This document shows, one piece after another, positions 26,447 to 38,859 of a stretch of 64,000 nucleotides of DNA. A program made the translations under genes and the position numbers. The stretch comes from Combretum micranthum (lineage: Eukaryota > Streptophyta > Magnoliopsida > Myrtales > Combretaceae): the NCBI GenBank assembly GCA_024138025.1, contig JAMXBD010001455.1:1-64000 (forward strand). Reading direction: 5' to 3'. The notes under the pieces are model-generated. The model made no database searches and was not told the origin of the DNA. It worked only from the letters and a program-made list of their open reading frames with translations. Within the stretch, counting starts at the first letter, position 1. Every line of letters begins with the position of its first letter.

Positions 26447-27390
26447 TTTAATAGATGATCTTGGAAATCTAACCGCGACTTTAAAAATTCCATTTGTTCT
26501 ATGTTTTCAATAATGACATGGATCCCTTGAGTATTGAAAAGGTAATGTAAGACGTATGAGCATTACTACTGTATCTCATGCTTAAATCTTGCGTTAGTTT
26601 TTATAAGTTGTGCTACTTCTTTTTCTTATATGAGTACCAAGTATGAGAGAGAGAAAAAAAATTAGGTTCAAAATCTTTGTTATGTTGCCACTTTGAGTAA
26701 TACTTATGTTTGTATTTGTTTCTTAAGATCTTTGAGACGTCATTATTATTATAAACCATATATTAATGTCATTAGTATTAGAGTTTATGTATTTATTTCA
26801 ATTTTCTTATGATTTTTAGCATAAATAAATGGTAATTTTGTGGAAGATATGTTTTCTTCTTCTTTTTTTTTTTTTTTTTTGTTGCCATTGGAAGATATGG
26901 TTATAGTATCTATAATATAATTCATCTCAAATGATAACTTGTATGAAAAAATTCCTTACTATGAATAGGGCTAAATTAAATCAATGAATTCCCTAACTAT
27001 GCAAATCCAATTGAATGACAAACTTTGTTTAGAATAATCCATCCTTATTTCAAAACTTATGTGATATGTTGATATGATATGGTCTCTATTGAAATAGAGG
27101 TGTCTCACTTGAGGAAAAGTAGGGATATTTTTAATTCTTGTAGGGCACAGAACATCAACTAGAATGGTCAAATAAATGTTTTTTTTTAGTATTCATTAGA
27201 AATTATATTTCAAAAATTTAACCAAGTTTTTAATGCAATGATATAGTTCTCAAAAGAGATTAAAAGAACCCAAAATCCTTAGGTTTTGTGAAATTCTAAT
27301 GCAAATATATTATAACTTGAGATATTATCCTATTTTAAGTTAATAGAGCTTCGTAGTCTTACTAAGTGATTAGTTAGTTGTATATTTATA

Positions 27391-27770
27391 GGGCTAATGA
27401 CAAAAATGGTCCATAAAATTTTGCAAAAGAAAAAAAAATTAAGTACTTGAAGTTTAATTTTGAACAATTTTGTACTCGAATAAATTTTTGTTGACTTTTT
27501 TTTTTTTTATATTTGAAGTTTGGTTTTGATAATTTATGTACCCAAAAACAAAGTTTTTGTTGACTTTTTTCATACCTGAAATAAGTTCAATGATATATAA
27601 AAAAAAGTCTACGGAAAGTTTATTCATGTATCAAAATTGTCAAAACCAAACTTCAGATATGAAAAAAGTTAACAAAAACTTTATTCAAGTACCAAATTAT
27701 TCAAAACCAAACATTAAGTATATGATTATCCTTTTTTTGAAAGTTTAGGTACCATTTTTGTCATTATCTC
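27391..27770. mobile_element. Fold-back MITE, family A copy 4, long palindrome with TSD
   Basis: Left end GGGCTAATGACAAAAATGG, right end reading inward GAGATAATGACAAAAATGG. The arms are inverted repeats over almost the whole 380 bases and contain repeats of about 60 bases. Flanks tatatttata (27381-27390) and tatatttgta (27771-27780) match 9/10. The open frame 27536-27748 within it is not a gene. Confidence 0.8.
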
Positions 27771-27985
27771 TATATTTGTAATATCACTTATGTAAAATAT
27801 TGTTGTTTTCTTCATATTTCATAAAACTATATTATATTTTATGCATTTATCATTTAGATATGTTATCAAACATATGTTCGAGACATGAAAGAATTGGTTT
27901 CAAATACTTCACAACATACTTATTACAAGGTGTCTATGCTAGTAGAGATAGTAAATGCTACAATAGCTTGGTATAATTTTTATTA

Positions 27986-28213
27986 TGGTTAATGTTAGCT
28001 ATTTGAATTTTAACAAAATAATAATTAAGTATTTTGAATTTTAAAATTTATCAATTTAAAACTTGAAAAAAAATTTGTGCATATCAAAATTACCTCTATC
28101 AAGTTTTTTAGGTACTAAATTAATCATTTTCAAAGTTCAAGTAATAAATTTGAAAGTTTAAATATCTAATTGAATATTTTATCAAAGTTTAGATAACATT
28201 TGTCATATATCTC
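27986..28213. mobile_element. Fold-back MITE, family A copy 5, perfect 9-bp TSD
   Basis: Left end TGGTTAATGTTAGC, right end reading inward GAGATATATGACAAATG. Internal words are shared with the other family A copies. Flanks tttttatta at 27977-27985 and 28214-28222 are identical. Confidence 0.8.
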
Positions 28214-28849
28214 TTTTTATTATGACAGATGATGCAACTAATCTACTGATTAGAGGTAGATTTTCCGATAAGGAAGCCATTGGAATAAAGAGCATTAGTG
28301 ATCACAGATATTCTTAAGATTGGTAGCAATCAAAAATGCCATTGTGGATTTATGGATAAGTAGCAGCCAAAAATATGTTTATTATATTTTGCTCCAGTAA
28401 ACCATGCTCACTAATAAGTTAAGAGTAATTACATAAGGATCATTGGCAAAACGGAGGTCCAAAAGAAGACAAAAAAGCAAAAGTCCCATTTCAATGCTGC
28501 TGCGGATTTATGGGTGAGTGTCGTACGTGATGTGATTTTGGGCAATTTGGAAATGGCCAAAAGTTGACAATATAAGTCGTATTGAAATTGATTGCTATAA
28601 AGAAAATTAAAAATTTTATCCATATATAATTTCTCATACAAATTAATATTTTTGAAATTATATTGTTTAATAGATTGTTATCATGCTAATTTACTTTTGC
28701 CAGTTTTGTGAGGTTGACTATTTATATATATTTGTTCTGAGTATTACAATGATGAAAACAATAGTTTATGTAAAACAAAATAGTTCAATCAAACTTAGTT
28801 TTGAAATAGGAACAAATTACATGTATATATCATATAATTTAAAGCATTG

Positions 28850-29085
28850 ATGTTATGAATAATGTTTGAATTTTGAAATTGATAAATTTAGTACTTAAAT
28901 TTTAAAATTGATCAATTTAGTATCAAAAAATGATTTTCGTGCATGTCAATAGTAACCATATTGAGTTCTTTTAATAACTAAATTGATTAATTTTAAAATT
29001 TAAGTATTGAATTGATCATTTTTAAAATTTAAATGTTAAATTACATATTTTATTAAAATTTAAGTACCAATATTATTCTTATATT
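28850..29085. mobile_element. Fold-back MITE, family A copy 6 (ends approximate)
   Basis: Contains 'aaattgatcaatttagtatc', 'tttaagtaccaat' and inverted partners, as in the copies at 25702-28213. The left terminus is degraded and no target duplication was recognised. It is the family copy nearest the CYP40 promoter. Confidence 0.55.
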
Positions 29086-29324
29086 AAGATAAAAACAAAC
29101 TGATATGTCATATATTTAATTTTAAACAACACAAACGGCTTATATAATTTATATAGAGATATTAATAAGGTTATTGAATATTTTAAGATGTGACACCTTG
29201 AAATGGATTGGAGGACCCATTTTCTTTTAATTCCCCAAAAGGTTGGTATTAGTCAACCAATGGCAATTGGAGATTGAAATGGCTTACCCCTATACAGTAC
29301 AAAAGGTCCGATCCAGATCAGAGC

Positions 29325-29339
29325 AGAATGTTCTAGACA
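29325..29339 (+). promoter_or_regulatory. Heat-shock-element-like motif upstream of CYP40
   Basis: AGAAT GTTCT AGACA gives three alternating nGAAn/nTTCn pentamers, the last with one mismatch (GAC for GAA). It lies about 350 bases upstream of the start codon and 190 upstream of the TATA box. CYP40 is an Hsp90 co-chaperone, so heat-shock-factor control is plausible but inferred. Confidence 0.5.
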
Positions 29340-29530
29340 CTAACTTAAAAATAAAAGTGGTGCTGGACTTTTGGCATTGCTAGAGTTTTTTAAAAACAAA
29401 ACCTGAAAAACCAATAGTACACTCAAACAAGAACAAAATTGAGAAACACAACACAGCACTAGAGCCGAGCCTATATCCACATCCTCTTCTTTTCTATTTC
29501 AGTCCACTTCTCCAACATCATTGTCACTAT

Positions 29531-29537
29531 TATATAT
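29531..29537 (+). promoter_or_regulatory. Probable TATA box of CYP40
   Basis: TATATAT occurs 141 bases upstream of the start codon, in a place that would give a 5' leader of about 110 bases. The leader is CT- and GA-rich, as is common for plant 5' UTRs. Confidence 0.45.
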
Positions 29538-29677
29538 GCCCAAAATACTACTCCACTTGTGTTTTGTCTTGTCTCTCTTGCTCCGTGGCCATTTCCGTTT
29601 TCTGATATAACAAGGAGAATAAAAAAGCAACCCAGAGAGTTTTGAGTAATAAGCGTTTCTTTGAGAGAGAGAGAAAA

Positions 29678-32600
29678 ATGGGAAGACCCAGATGTTTTTT
29701 AGACATTAGCATTGGAGGAGAGCTTGAAGGGAGAATAGTAGTGGAGCTTTTCAATGATGTTGTACCAAAAACAGCCGAAAATTTTCGAGCTTTGTGTACT
29801 GGTGAAAAAGGCATTGGTCCCAATACTGGTGTGCCTCTTCATTATAAGGTCTCTTCTTGCTTCATAGTTTTTTTCAATCTTTTGTAGTGCTTTTTTTTTC
29901 CTTCTGTTAATTTTAAATAGTTTGGTTGTGTATAAGATAGCTTTTTATTATGGTCAAGATCGATACTTGTAGTAGTTCATTGGTATGTAAGGTTGGAAGC
30001 TTGGTTATATCATGGATTGGATGTGTAAATTTACATGGTCGTCTTAGGATGCCTTCCTTGTCTTGGAACTGTCGATGTTGTGTTTCCTCTGTTACTAGTG
30101 GCAAACCCGGATATTCAATCTTGGGGAAGATACAATTCATGGGGTACTACCGTATTAACGCTTGGATTTTATTGATAATTCATTGGAATGGTCTTTATAT
30201 TTCTTTAAATGTTTTTATTATTGGATATACATGTGGGTTCGTGTGTATCTTCAGCTAAGAATGCAGTGCCTGCCCATCATTTGTATATAGAATTTAGACT
30301 TCTATGTGATACGATTTGTTCTAGGTGACACAGATTCTTCTCAAATGATAAGTTAACAATACATAGATGATAGAATGGGTTGGTTGGTATACATATCGTG
30401 CTTCATTGTTTTGTAATCACCATAATATTGTTGTCTGCTTTCTGGATGGTACATAGCAAGCAATGATGCACCTTCAATATTACTTGGAAAAAAAAAAAAA
30501 AAAAAAGCCTGCTTCCACCGGTGAAGCGGTTTCCCTGGAGGTGGGGTTATTGGGGGATGGCTGTGGCATGCTTAGGCAACCTTGTTGTCCATATCGTGAA
30601 AAGGATGGTTCTAAGATGATGACTGAGATAATTTTGTAACTTGCATTTGTATTTTGTCAATAAGCCTAGTATATTTGGCATGAAGCTTGTTCATCTGCCA
30701 GTCATACTACATCTAGTAAGGTGATTAAAAATTTTTAGTTATCTGTACTATTTACTTGACTATAGGGTGCTTTTGCATCATTGTCATTTCAATGCTTGTG
30801 ATTTTCATAATTATTGGATGTCTCTAACATTATTTGCTGTCGATAATTTTTTTTGCTAGTTATGGAGGATTGTCCATTTCTTTTCTATATCTAAGAAGGA
30901 AAGGTTCATTCAAGTAGTTGAAAGTAGGATTTATAACAGTTTGTTCCTATAATAATATTGTGTAGGGGTACGATTTCATCGTGTCATTAAAGGCTTCATG
31001 ATACAAGGGGGAGATATTTCTGCAGGAGATGGTACTGGGGGAGAATCCATTTATGGCCTGAAATTTGAGGATGAAAATTTTGAGCTAAAACATGAAAGGA
31101 AAGGAATGTTGTCAATGGCTAATGCTGGTGAAAACACAAATGGCTCCCAATTCTTTATCACAACCACTCGGACTTCCCATTTAGATGGAAAGCATGTTGT
31201 CTTTGGGAAGGTAATCAAAGGAATGGGAATGGTTCGCTCTATTGAGCATGTCACAACTGATAGTGGCAACTGTCCAACACTTGATGTTGTGATTGCTGAT
31301 TGTGGGGAAATTCCAGAGGGAGCAGATGCAGGTATATGTAACTTTTTCAAGGATGGTGATACTTATCCAGATTGGCCTGCAGACCTTAACGAGAGCCCTG
31401 GTGACCTTTCGTGGTGGATGCATGCTGTAGACTCGATTAAGGGTTTTGGAAATGAAAATTTCAAGGTAATTGATGCCAGTGGGTCCATTTATTTACATTT
31501 TCCATTTCCATTAAAATTACAATTTTGTCAATGCTAGATGAACTTGTCCAATTTAAGTAGTCATCTGTCAACATAGTACTTGAGATTTCTTTCTTTAGGA
31601 AGTGAAGTACCAGTGTTAAAATAATTTAACACGTTTAAATGTGTGGTGCATGGTTAATCATGTGTAGTAAGTTCAGAAGCAAATTTCAACCGTTGGACTT
31701 CTTCCAGCACCAACTTGGATTTAGTGGAGATTGTGGTATGATGTGGAGCTAATTGGCATTTCTATATGTTACAAATTTTTTAGGTTTTCTCCCTTACTTT
31801 TTGGAGCCTTTTTGTCCAAAACCAAGCCCACTATGCAAACCAAACATAGGACATGAATTGTCATTCAGGCCAGTCCCATAAGTTAATGGATACTAAATGC
31901 TACCTCCATGTTTCTTCACCATTTTTGTCTTCTTCAACCCACTTCATTGAATAAGCATGTCTAACTCAATCATAACAACTTCCTTTCCTGTTTTCTGCAA
32001 TCACATTTCACCAAGTTTTTATGTGTAGAAGCAAGATTATAAAATGGCTCTGAAGAAGTATCGCAAAGCTCTACGCTATCTGGATGTTTGTTGGGAAAAA
32101 GAAGGAATTGATGAAGGTAAATACCAATTTTTTTAATGCTATAATATATAAATTTTCACCATTGCTTCTTGACTGTTGAGTAATTATCTGATTCACTTAC
32201 TTTCTTGGCATCTTAGCAGAGAAAAGTACAGCTTTGCGAAAAACAAAGTCACAGATATTCACGAACAGTGCAGTAAGTAATGCTCTTAATTTTTAATCCT
32301 TATTGGCTTGATCAGAGATGTTGCACAATTACATAGTAAGAAAAGTGCAGTTATTCTAGGAATAGTTTCGTTTTAATGGATGGAAACTATTAATGCATGA
32401 TACAATGTGAGGTCTTTAGCATATTTGTTTTGTTGTCAACGAATGATTGCTGAAGTCTTATTCAAAGAGAAACCTGCAGAAGGTTAATACTTTATTTTCC
32501 AAATGATGCGTTTGAAAAACATGCAAGTGGCATCTTGTGGTAGCATCCATGGATGTTATTGTGAGAAATTTGGTATTCTTGTGTCGTTTCATATTCAGTA

Positions 32601-34336
32601 CTCTGTCTTTACTATTGTGAGGCAACTTCTTCTATGACATTGTAACATGTCATCGATACTGGAATTAAAAAAAAAAAAAAAAGAAAAGAAAGAAGCCAGC
32701 TTAAGCTTTAAACGGTGATTTTATTTCATTTTGGCTGCTTTAATGGTTACTTGTGTCTGCTGTAGGCTTGCAAACTAAAACAAGGTGACTACAAAGGTGC
32801 ATTGTTGGATTCAGAATTTGCTATTCGTGATGGAGAAAACAACGCAAAAGCACTGTTTCGGCAAGGCCAGGTTGGTGTCTTCCTAGAGAGGAAAAACTGA
32901 CCTTGATAAAGCTTGTCTTGGTAGATCTGATAGTTTTTAAGTTGTTGCAGATTCATTTCGTAAGTGGGGAATTACTTTCCCACAGTTGAATTAAGGCTAT
33001 ATGATTTGAGCTTGTCCTTTTATTTTATTTTTATTGTTTTTGGTGATGAAAATAGTATAAATTAAGTGATCAAGTTTGTACTTGGCTGGTGCTACCATTC
33101 TTCCATCGGCTGTGCAGTCTCTGGTTCTCAGCATTTGTTGACTGCAAGCCTGCTTAGTGCTCTGTTTTATTAATTTTTCTGATTCAACTTCAATTTCCAA
33201 TTTATGAACCAGATTTAGCTATTATCATATAATTTTTGTCCCATTAATTAATTATTTCATGCTTATAGGCATTTGTGGCCCTTAATGATATTGATGGAGC
33301 AGTCGAGAGCTTCACAAAGGCATTGGAATTGGAGCCCAATGACGGTGAGTGAAAGGCCTTTAGACCATTACCTTTTCCATTAAGTTCATGTTTCATGGAT
33401 TTTAGCTCTTTGATATGGTAGATAGAGTATAACCTTATTCCAATTGACAAAAATGAACTTGTATGCTTATGCATTGAGCATGAGGCTTCTAAGCTGATCT
33501 ATATACTGGTTGATCTATTCTATCTCCTTATTCTTTGGAACACAATACTTTATCTGTTTTTTTTTTTCTTTTTAATCATTTGATTCAGTTTTATTTTAGG
33601 TTTATGAAATTTCTTTAAAAGGATTCTTTATGTTGTGATATACAGGAGCAAAATGTTAACTATTATCTTCTAAATATGTGAATAAAGAAACTTTTTTTTT
33701 TTTTATTTACTTTTTCATGTATTTGCTTTGTGTAAAGGCATAATAACGTTGGAACCCATGAAGAATTTCATTTTGTTAAGGATGCCCTTGTTATGTGTCC
33801 CGAGGCGCCTAAATGGAAGCCTTGATAAAAAGGGAACTGCAGTTTTTAAGGAAAAAAGAGGAGTTTCCAGATATGAGACCTAAACTGCTGTAAAGGTTGC
33901 AACTTAGTCCATTTTGCACACACAGCATGCTGTGTAAGCTCATATAAAGCCACATTTAAACTAACATAATAGGAAGCTTTTAAAAGATTTAGTGCTCATT
34001 GAAAATTCTGCTTGGTTTAAATCTTGGTCGTATGTCAAAGATCTAGGACCAATTTGATACTTCTGCCTTTAAATATTGTTGGATCCGTGGCAAGATGTGG
34101 TTTTGGCATACATTTCTACATTATTTGTTTCTAATATCTCTTTCATGCCACATTCAGCTGGAATAAGGAAGGAGCTTGCTGCTGCTAGGAAGAAGGTAGG
34201 TTTAACTTTTGAACAAACTCAATATACCATTGCCTTCCCATATGAAGTGAATAACATGGGTTGTTTAACATAATGCTTCCAGGTTTTAGAGCGGCGAGAA
34301 CAGGAGAAGAAAGCATACCGCAAAATGTTCCAATAA
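29678..34336 (+). CDS. CYP40: Cyclophilin-40 (SQUINT-type) peptidyl-prolyl isomerase with TPR domain; one base missing in exon 2
   Basis: Cyclophilin-type prolyl isomerase and Hsp90 co-chaperone; Arabidopsis CYP40/SQUINT supports AGO1-miRNA function. Exons by canonical GT/AG: 29678-29848, 30966-31465, 32029-32116, 32220-32272, 32766-32870, 33269-33344, 34158-34195, 34283-34336. The cyclophilin domain occupies about residues 1-175: [29 protein letters not shown] (catalytic Arg, Phe, Gln), NGSQFFITT and [11 protein letters not shown]. The His before LDGKH replaces the cyclophilin A Trp, a CYP40 trait linked to weak cyclosporin binding. TPR-like helices follow from about residue 213 ([26 protein letters not shown]), ending AYRKMFQ. 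Oddity: the exons total 1085 bases. Exon 1 ends in phase 0, but exon 2 starts GG before GTA CGA, so one base is missing and the frame breaks. With one more base the product would be 361 aa. All other junctions are in frame. Confidence 0.93.
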
Positions 34337-35527
34337 CAGGTAGAACTACTTTTCTGCATTTATGCTTCCCAAGTGGTTCATTCATAAGAACAGAAGAGGA
34401 TTATTACTACCCAAATGATAGAAACGAAGTGTACAGATATAAGGGTTGGGCCATTATTGCTGGAACTCCATTAGAATTTTAAGCTGGAACCTTTCATGAA
34501 AGTGTAGACGCTTAATAACCATTTTGGCTCCATTAACTTACCAAACATTTTGGCTTATGAAAAGATCTGTTTTTTCTTCTTCTTCTTCCTCTTCCTTTTA
34601 TTTATTTATTTATTTTTTCCTCTTCTCTCTCTCTACATCAGCTCTGGTAAATGCATTGGTGTGTCACAACTAAGCTTGAGTTCAGCACAAAGCAAGTTCT
34701 TAAACGAACATTGCTTGAGAACCCACCAAAGCAAGGGATTGATGCTAAAACTCATGTCCCTTTTCATCTTGGATAGTATGAATTCGAATGATTAAACATA
34801 GTTTTGGTCAAAATTGTAGAATCGTCAGGATCTTGCAAATTTCCATCATATAACATATGATGTAAATTTGAAAATACAGATCTTCACCGACAAAACTGAA
34901 TTATTCTAACAGTGCTCTTCGAATTGGACCAGATATATTCCTAGTTTGTTACATATTTCATAAATCTTTTGAAGTGAGTAAATAGAGGCAACTTAGTTTT
35001 CTAATCTCACTTAGGATGCATTAATTTCCTTGCTAAAAAGTGTTTTTACAAATGAAGCGGAATTGGCTTCAATTGCTTTGTGTTTATGAATTGTTGGATC
35101 AGATGTTATGTGCTAAAGGGTTTAGTTATATTTTAGTTTTATTGGTTGTGATTACAAACCTAAGTTCTTTTAATAAATTTTTGAAAGTAAAATAATTCGG
35201 TAGTTGTGGATGACATTACTTTATATTCTGATCGTGCACTTGGTCTTTCATGGTTGGTTTTGTCTGCTTTCATGAGACAGGTTTGATACTACCAGACGTG
35301 TGGTATCCCATATTGATTTCTTTATCCAATGGTGAGTCTGCCAATTTAGCATTTATGCTTCCAACAACATGCACATATCCAAGTTCTTCAAATGAATCAT
35401 CTTGATGTGGATATCCTTTTCAGATAATAATAGGACCCAAATCATAACATTCCATTGACTTCTTTGAGGTTACATTAATTGCATCCTAAGGGGAAAAGCT
35501 ACTTAATTTTCCCCTCATTCCACGTGA
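34337..35527. other. CYP40 3' flank, no other gene
   Basis: Includes the CYP40 3' UTR; no clear AATAAA signal was pinned down. A CT-rich tract lies at 34575-34640. Short open frames here have no recognisable product. Confidence 0.45.
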
Positions 35528-35535
35528 TCTATTAT

Positions 35536-36044
35536 AAGGGCTACAAACAAGACCTGTCGAACTTTTAAAGATCGAAGCTTAGTTAGTTGAAATATAATTT
35601 TGCTTGAGCTCAAATTGAGTTTTTTATTGAGCTTAAAACTTAAATTTAAACTTAATTTGTTTAGTTAAATAAGCTTTATTTCTAGTATAAGTTTGGTTCG
35701 TTTACAAATCGATTTTGAGCTAAACTAAATCTAGCTTTTAATCGAATTTGAAATTTTAATTTGAGCTCTTTGAGCCCAATTAGTTTACATAGTATGTTTC
35801 TCATTTGTTTGAATCTAAAAATAATATATGAATCGCTAAAATTATATATATATATATATAATAATAGAAATGAGTTTTTGTTGTTTTACTTATATGTTTA
35901 TATATGACAAATCATAAATAGAAAATTCACAAAATTTCTAAAGAGTTCGTTTATGAGCTTGCTAATAAGTCTATTAAATGAGGTAGTTTATAAGCCAGAT
36001 TGCGAGCCTGAATCAAAATTTAAACTTGCTCATTTATAACCCTA
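35536..36044. mobile_element. hAT-like non-autonomous element (GAGCTCAAATT type)
   Basis: Left end AAGGGCTACAAAC; right end reading inward TAGGGTTATAAATG. Subterminal regions carry inverted TTGAGCTCAAATT, GAGCTTA and 'gagcctgaatc' words. Flanks tctattat (35528-35535) and tctgttaa (36045-36052) match 6/8, in keeping with hAT. Related in sequence style to 13671-14400. Confidence 0.6.
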
Positions 36045-36052
36045 TCTGTTAA

Positions 36053-37035
36053 GATATCTAGTTATATTTTACTAAATAAAAGTTTACCTTGAATTGCTAT
36101 TAATTAATCAATGAGTAAAAATTCATATTTAAGTATCATAAATTGCTATTACATTATTGAATTTCTATCTCTTATTGTTATTTATTTTTTTCCCTTGAAA
36201 TTCTCTCTCTCTAATGAGTTACTTATAATGGAGATGCCACTTATAAAACCATTATCTTTCTATTATAAATACAATTTAGGCATAATAATATTTTTGTATT
36301 TATTGTAAAAATGTCTTTCTATATTTATATACCAACTAAATAGTATGATAGGCATATGATGGTCCTTAAATATATCAATTAAGGGAAATTCTATAATCCT
36401 GTTGTTAATTTTGGCAAGATCGGTTTCATCACCTTTTAACAGCTTATATAATGCCAAATTGTGATCAAATATTAAAATAGTTAATATTTTAATTATTTTA
36501 TTTATTTTAATAGTTAGATAGCGACGGTTCTGTATAAGCTACTTATCAATTAAAATAAAATCAATTTCTATCTCTTGTGAATGTATAGAACTCAGATCGA
36601 ACTCTTAAGTTTACAATTTTTTAGTAAATCTTCTAAACTCAATATATTAATTACGATTCAGCAAACTATGCTTTCTAAAAAATTGTTGTTTGTAATTCCA
36701 GAGAAAATGAGTTCTCCCTTTCATTACTTTTCTAATTTCTAACCTTTTTGTTTCGTTTTCAAAATTTTCCACATATATGTTTTTCCTCGTTTTCTCATTT
36801 GTTTTTGGCTTTTCAGATTGTGATTTTTCTTTTGTTTGTTTAGTTTTTCCATGTCTTTTTTATTTTTTGAATATTGACCAATAGAAATAGAAGTAGAACT
36901 ACCCCAAACTAAAAATTATAAGTAGATGGGTAATAAAAATTTGTGTATATATAAAGAAAAATTAATAGTACATGCATAAGATTGACTAATATGTCATTTA
37001 ATCGTCATGTGAAGGTAATCAGAACTAAAACACGT
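36053..37035. other. Intergenic, no gene recognised
   Basis: AT-rich. Plus 36111-36308 and minus 36263-36457 are overlapping chance frames of low complexity. Confidence 0.45.
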
Positions 37036-37236
37036 TGGTTCTATTTGCAGCATCAACTAGCTAGACTAAAATATAGATTAGATAACCGTTACTTCTCAAT
37101 TTTGAAATTTTCTCGACCATCAATCATCATGTTGTGACACAGCCATCTTCAAACCTATTCGATCAAACGTTGTAGTATTGTCAACATATGTCAATTGGTG
37201 GTTTTTCCTCTTACCGCCCCCTTGACTTTAGAATGT
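37036..37236 (+). repeat. Duplicated segment, copy a
   Basis: Shares with 40803-41004 a colinear series of words: TTTGCAGCATCA, 'ctag', then near the right end TTGGTGGTTT, CCGCCCCCTTGAC and GAATGTGGT. Similarity stops just after that. The CCCCCTTGAC word includes a W-box core (TTGAC). No coding identity was seen. Confidence 0.6.
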
Positions 37237-37364
37237 GGTTATCTCTTGGTTAGAGATGTTGGTTGGGTCACAAATAAGTTTTCTAATATTATAATTATGA
37301 TTAATGCTAATACAAATAATGATAATATAATAATTATAATAATAAAATAAATTAAAATAATAAG

Positions 37365-37560
37365 ATGCCACATAGGTTTACACGTGGCTTATCTATATAG
37401 GGTGAAAGTGCCAACTCATTAACAGAGGTAACGGAAGTTAATGTAGGTAGCATCTAGATACACGAAAATATGACTGAGGTATGAAATTGATCAAATTAAA
37501 AGTTGAGGTAGCTAATTGTTCATTTGATCAAAGTTAAGGTACCAAACATGTCATTAACCC
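37365..37560. mobile_element. Partial fold-back MITE, family A copy 7
   Basis: The right end reads inward GGGTTAATGACATGTTTGG, and 'aattgatcaaattaaaag' and 'aattgttcatttgatcaaa' occur as in other family A copies. A matching left terminus was not found, so the left boundary is a guess. Confidence 0.45.
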
Positions 37561-37569
37561 ATTTTAAAA

Positions 37570-38368
37570 TGACAAATTCATTATATAAAGTGTATTTGTT
37601 AGAAATTTTTCTAGAACTAAATGTAAATTATAAATATGTGATAGGATAAAAGGACAATTACATAGATAAAGAAACTGGAATAAAATCGCAATCGAATTCT
37701 CCTTCAAAGTTAGAATTATCAATTCTAAGAATTCACAATTCGAGCTTCTAAAAGTGCATATAAATGTAGAAAATGGAATCAAACTCGGAATCATGACTCT
37801 ATTCTAATTCCATTCACACATATCAAACATGATATAATAGTTAATTACAAAAACCTTATTCGTATTTTGGTCTATTTATAGGTATATGATTTGTGTTTTT
37901 TTTTTTTTGATAAATAAGTGTTTTGACTTTTATTGAGAGTATTAATATTATTTAATAATTTTAAGAGGACACATGTTAGTATCTTATTAGGATAAGAAAA
38001 TTAATCTTAGAGTTTTTGTTTTTACATTTTTCCTTTTTTTTAAAATCCATTTTATTTATTTAAATTTTATTAAATTAATTTTCTTGGACAAATGAGGTGT
38101 TGAAATGTATCCCTCTAATAGTATTTCTAGTAAAACTCTTCTCACCAATTTTTTAAAAGAAATAACTCAAGTCATGTAATCATTACATTAATGAAGTATT
38201 AGAAATCTATATTATATGAATGTTATATAAAAAAGTTATATGATACACCATATACTAATAAATAATCATGTTACGTTCAATATTATATGTTGTTGATATA
38301 TAGTTATGTACATATCATACAAATATTACATATAAAAAATATAGTATAGTTGATTTTGGGAATTACAC
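37570..38368. other. Intergenic, no gene recognised
   Basis: AT-rich, including a T9 run and short chance frames. No element boundary seen. Confidence 0.45.
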
Positions 38369-38377
38369 TTAATTATT

Positions 38378-38736
38378 GGGTAAATATATTAACATTTGTC
38401 ATTTAAGATATTAATATTTCAAGTGGTCGAAAAAAGAAATCAATGTTTGGAGATAAATTCATTTAAGGTATCAACATTTCAAGTGGTTAAAAATAGCTAT
38501 CAATGTTTTACAAAGTGAGTCAACTAAGGTACTAATATTAGAATATTAATGAAAAGTAAGGCAACTTAATTGAAAACTAATTTTAACGTTGATACCTTAA
38601 ATGAACTTTACAAAATGTTGATACTTCATATTATTCGCCTTACCAAATGTTGATTCCTTTTTTCAACCACTGAAAATATTGATACATTAAATATAATTAT
38701 CTCTAAATGTCGATACCTTTTAGTATAACTTACCCT
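38378..38736. mobile_element. Fold-back MITE, family B copy 2, 9-bp TSD
   Basis: Ends GGGTAAATATATT and, reading inward from the right, GGGTAAGTTATAC. The arms repeat 'gttgataccttaaat' and 'caagtggtcga' with inverted partners. The flank ttaattatt occurs at 38369-38377 and 38737-38745 (identical). Same family as 12353-12690. Confidence 0.8.
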
Positions 38737-38859
38737 TTAATTATTAGATTTGAATTCATTACCACATAAGTCACAAGACTTGGTATTTAATCTCTTTATG
38801 GAACCATACATAACTAGATCCTTAACTAACAATTTTATGTCTTCTACCTACCTATCGAT

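Noticed and set aside
29913..30258. Open frames on both strands in the first CYP40 intron
   Set aside because: They lie between well-supported splice sites and show no protein similarity.
31051..31423. Minus-strand open frames opposite CYP40 exon 2
   Set aside because: Shadow frames of a clearly coding plus-strand exon.
34185..34482. Open frames overlapping the last CYP40 exons
   Set aside because: The cyclophilin/TPR reading ends at 34336 in another frame with canonical splice sites.
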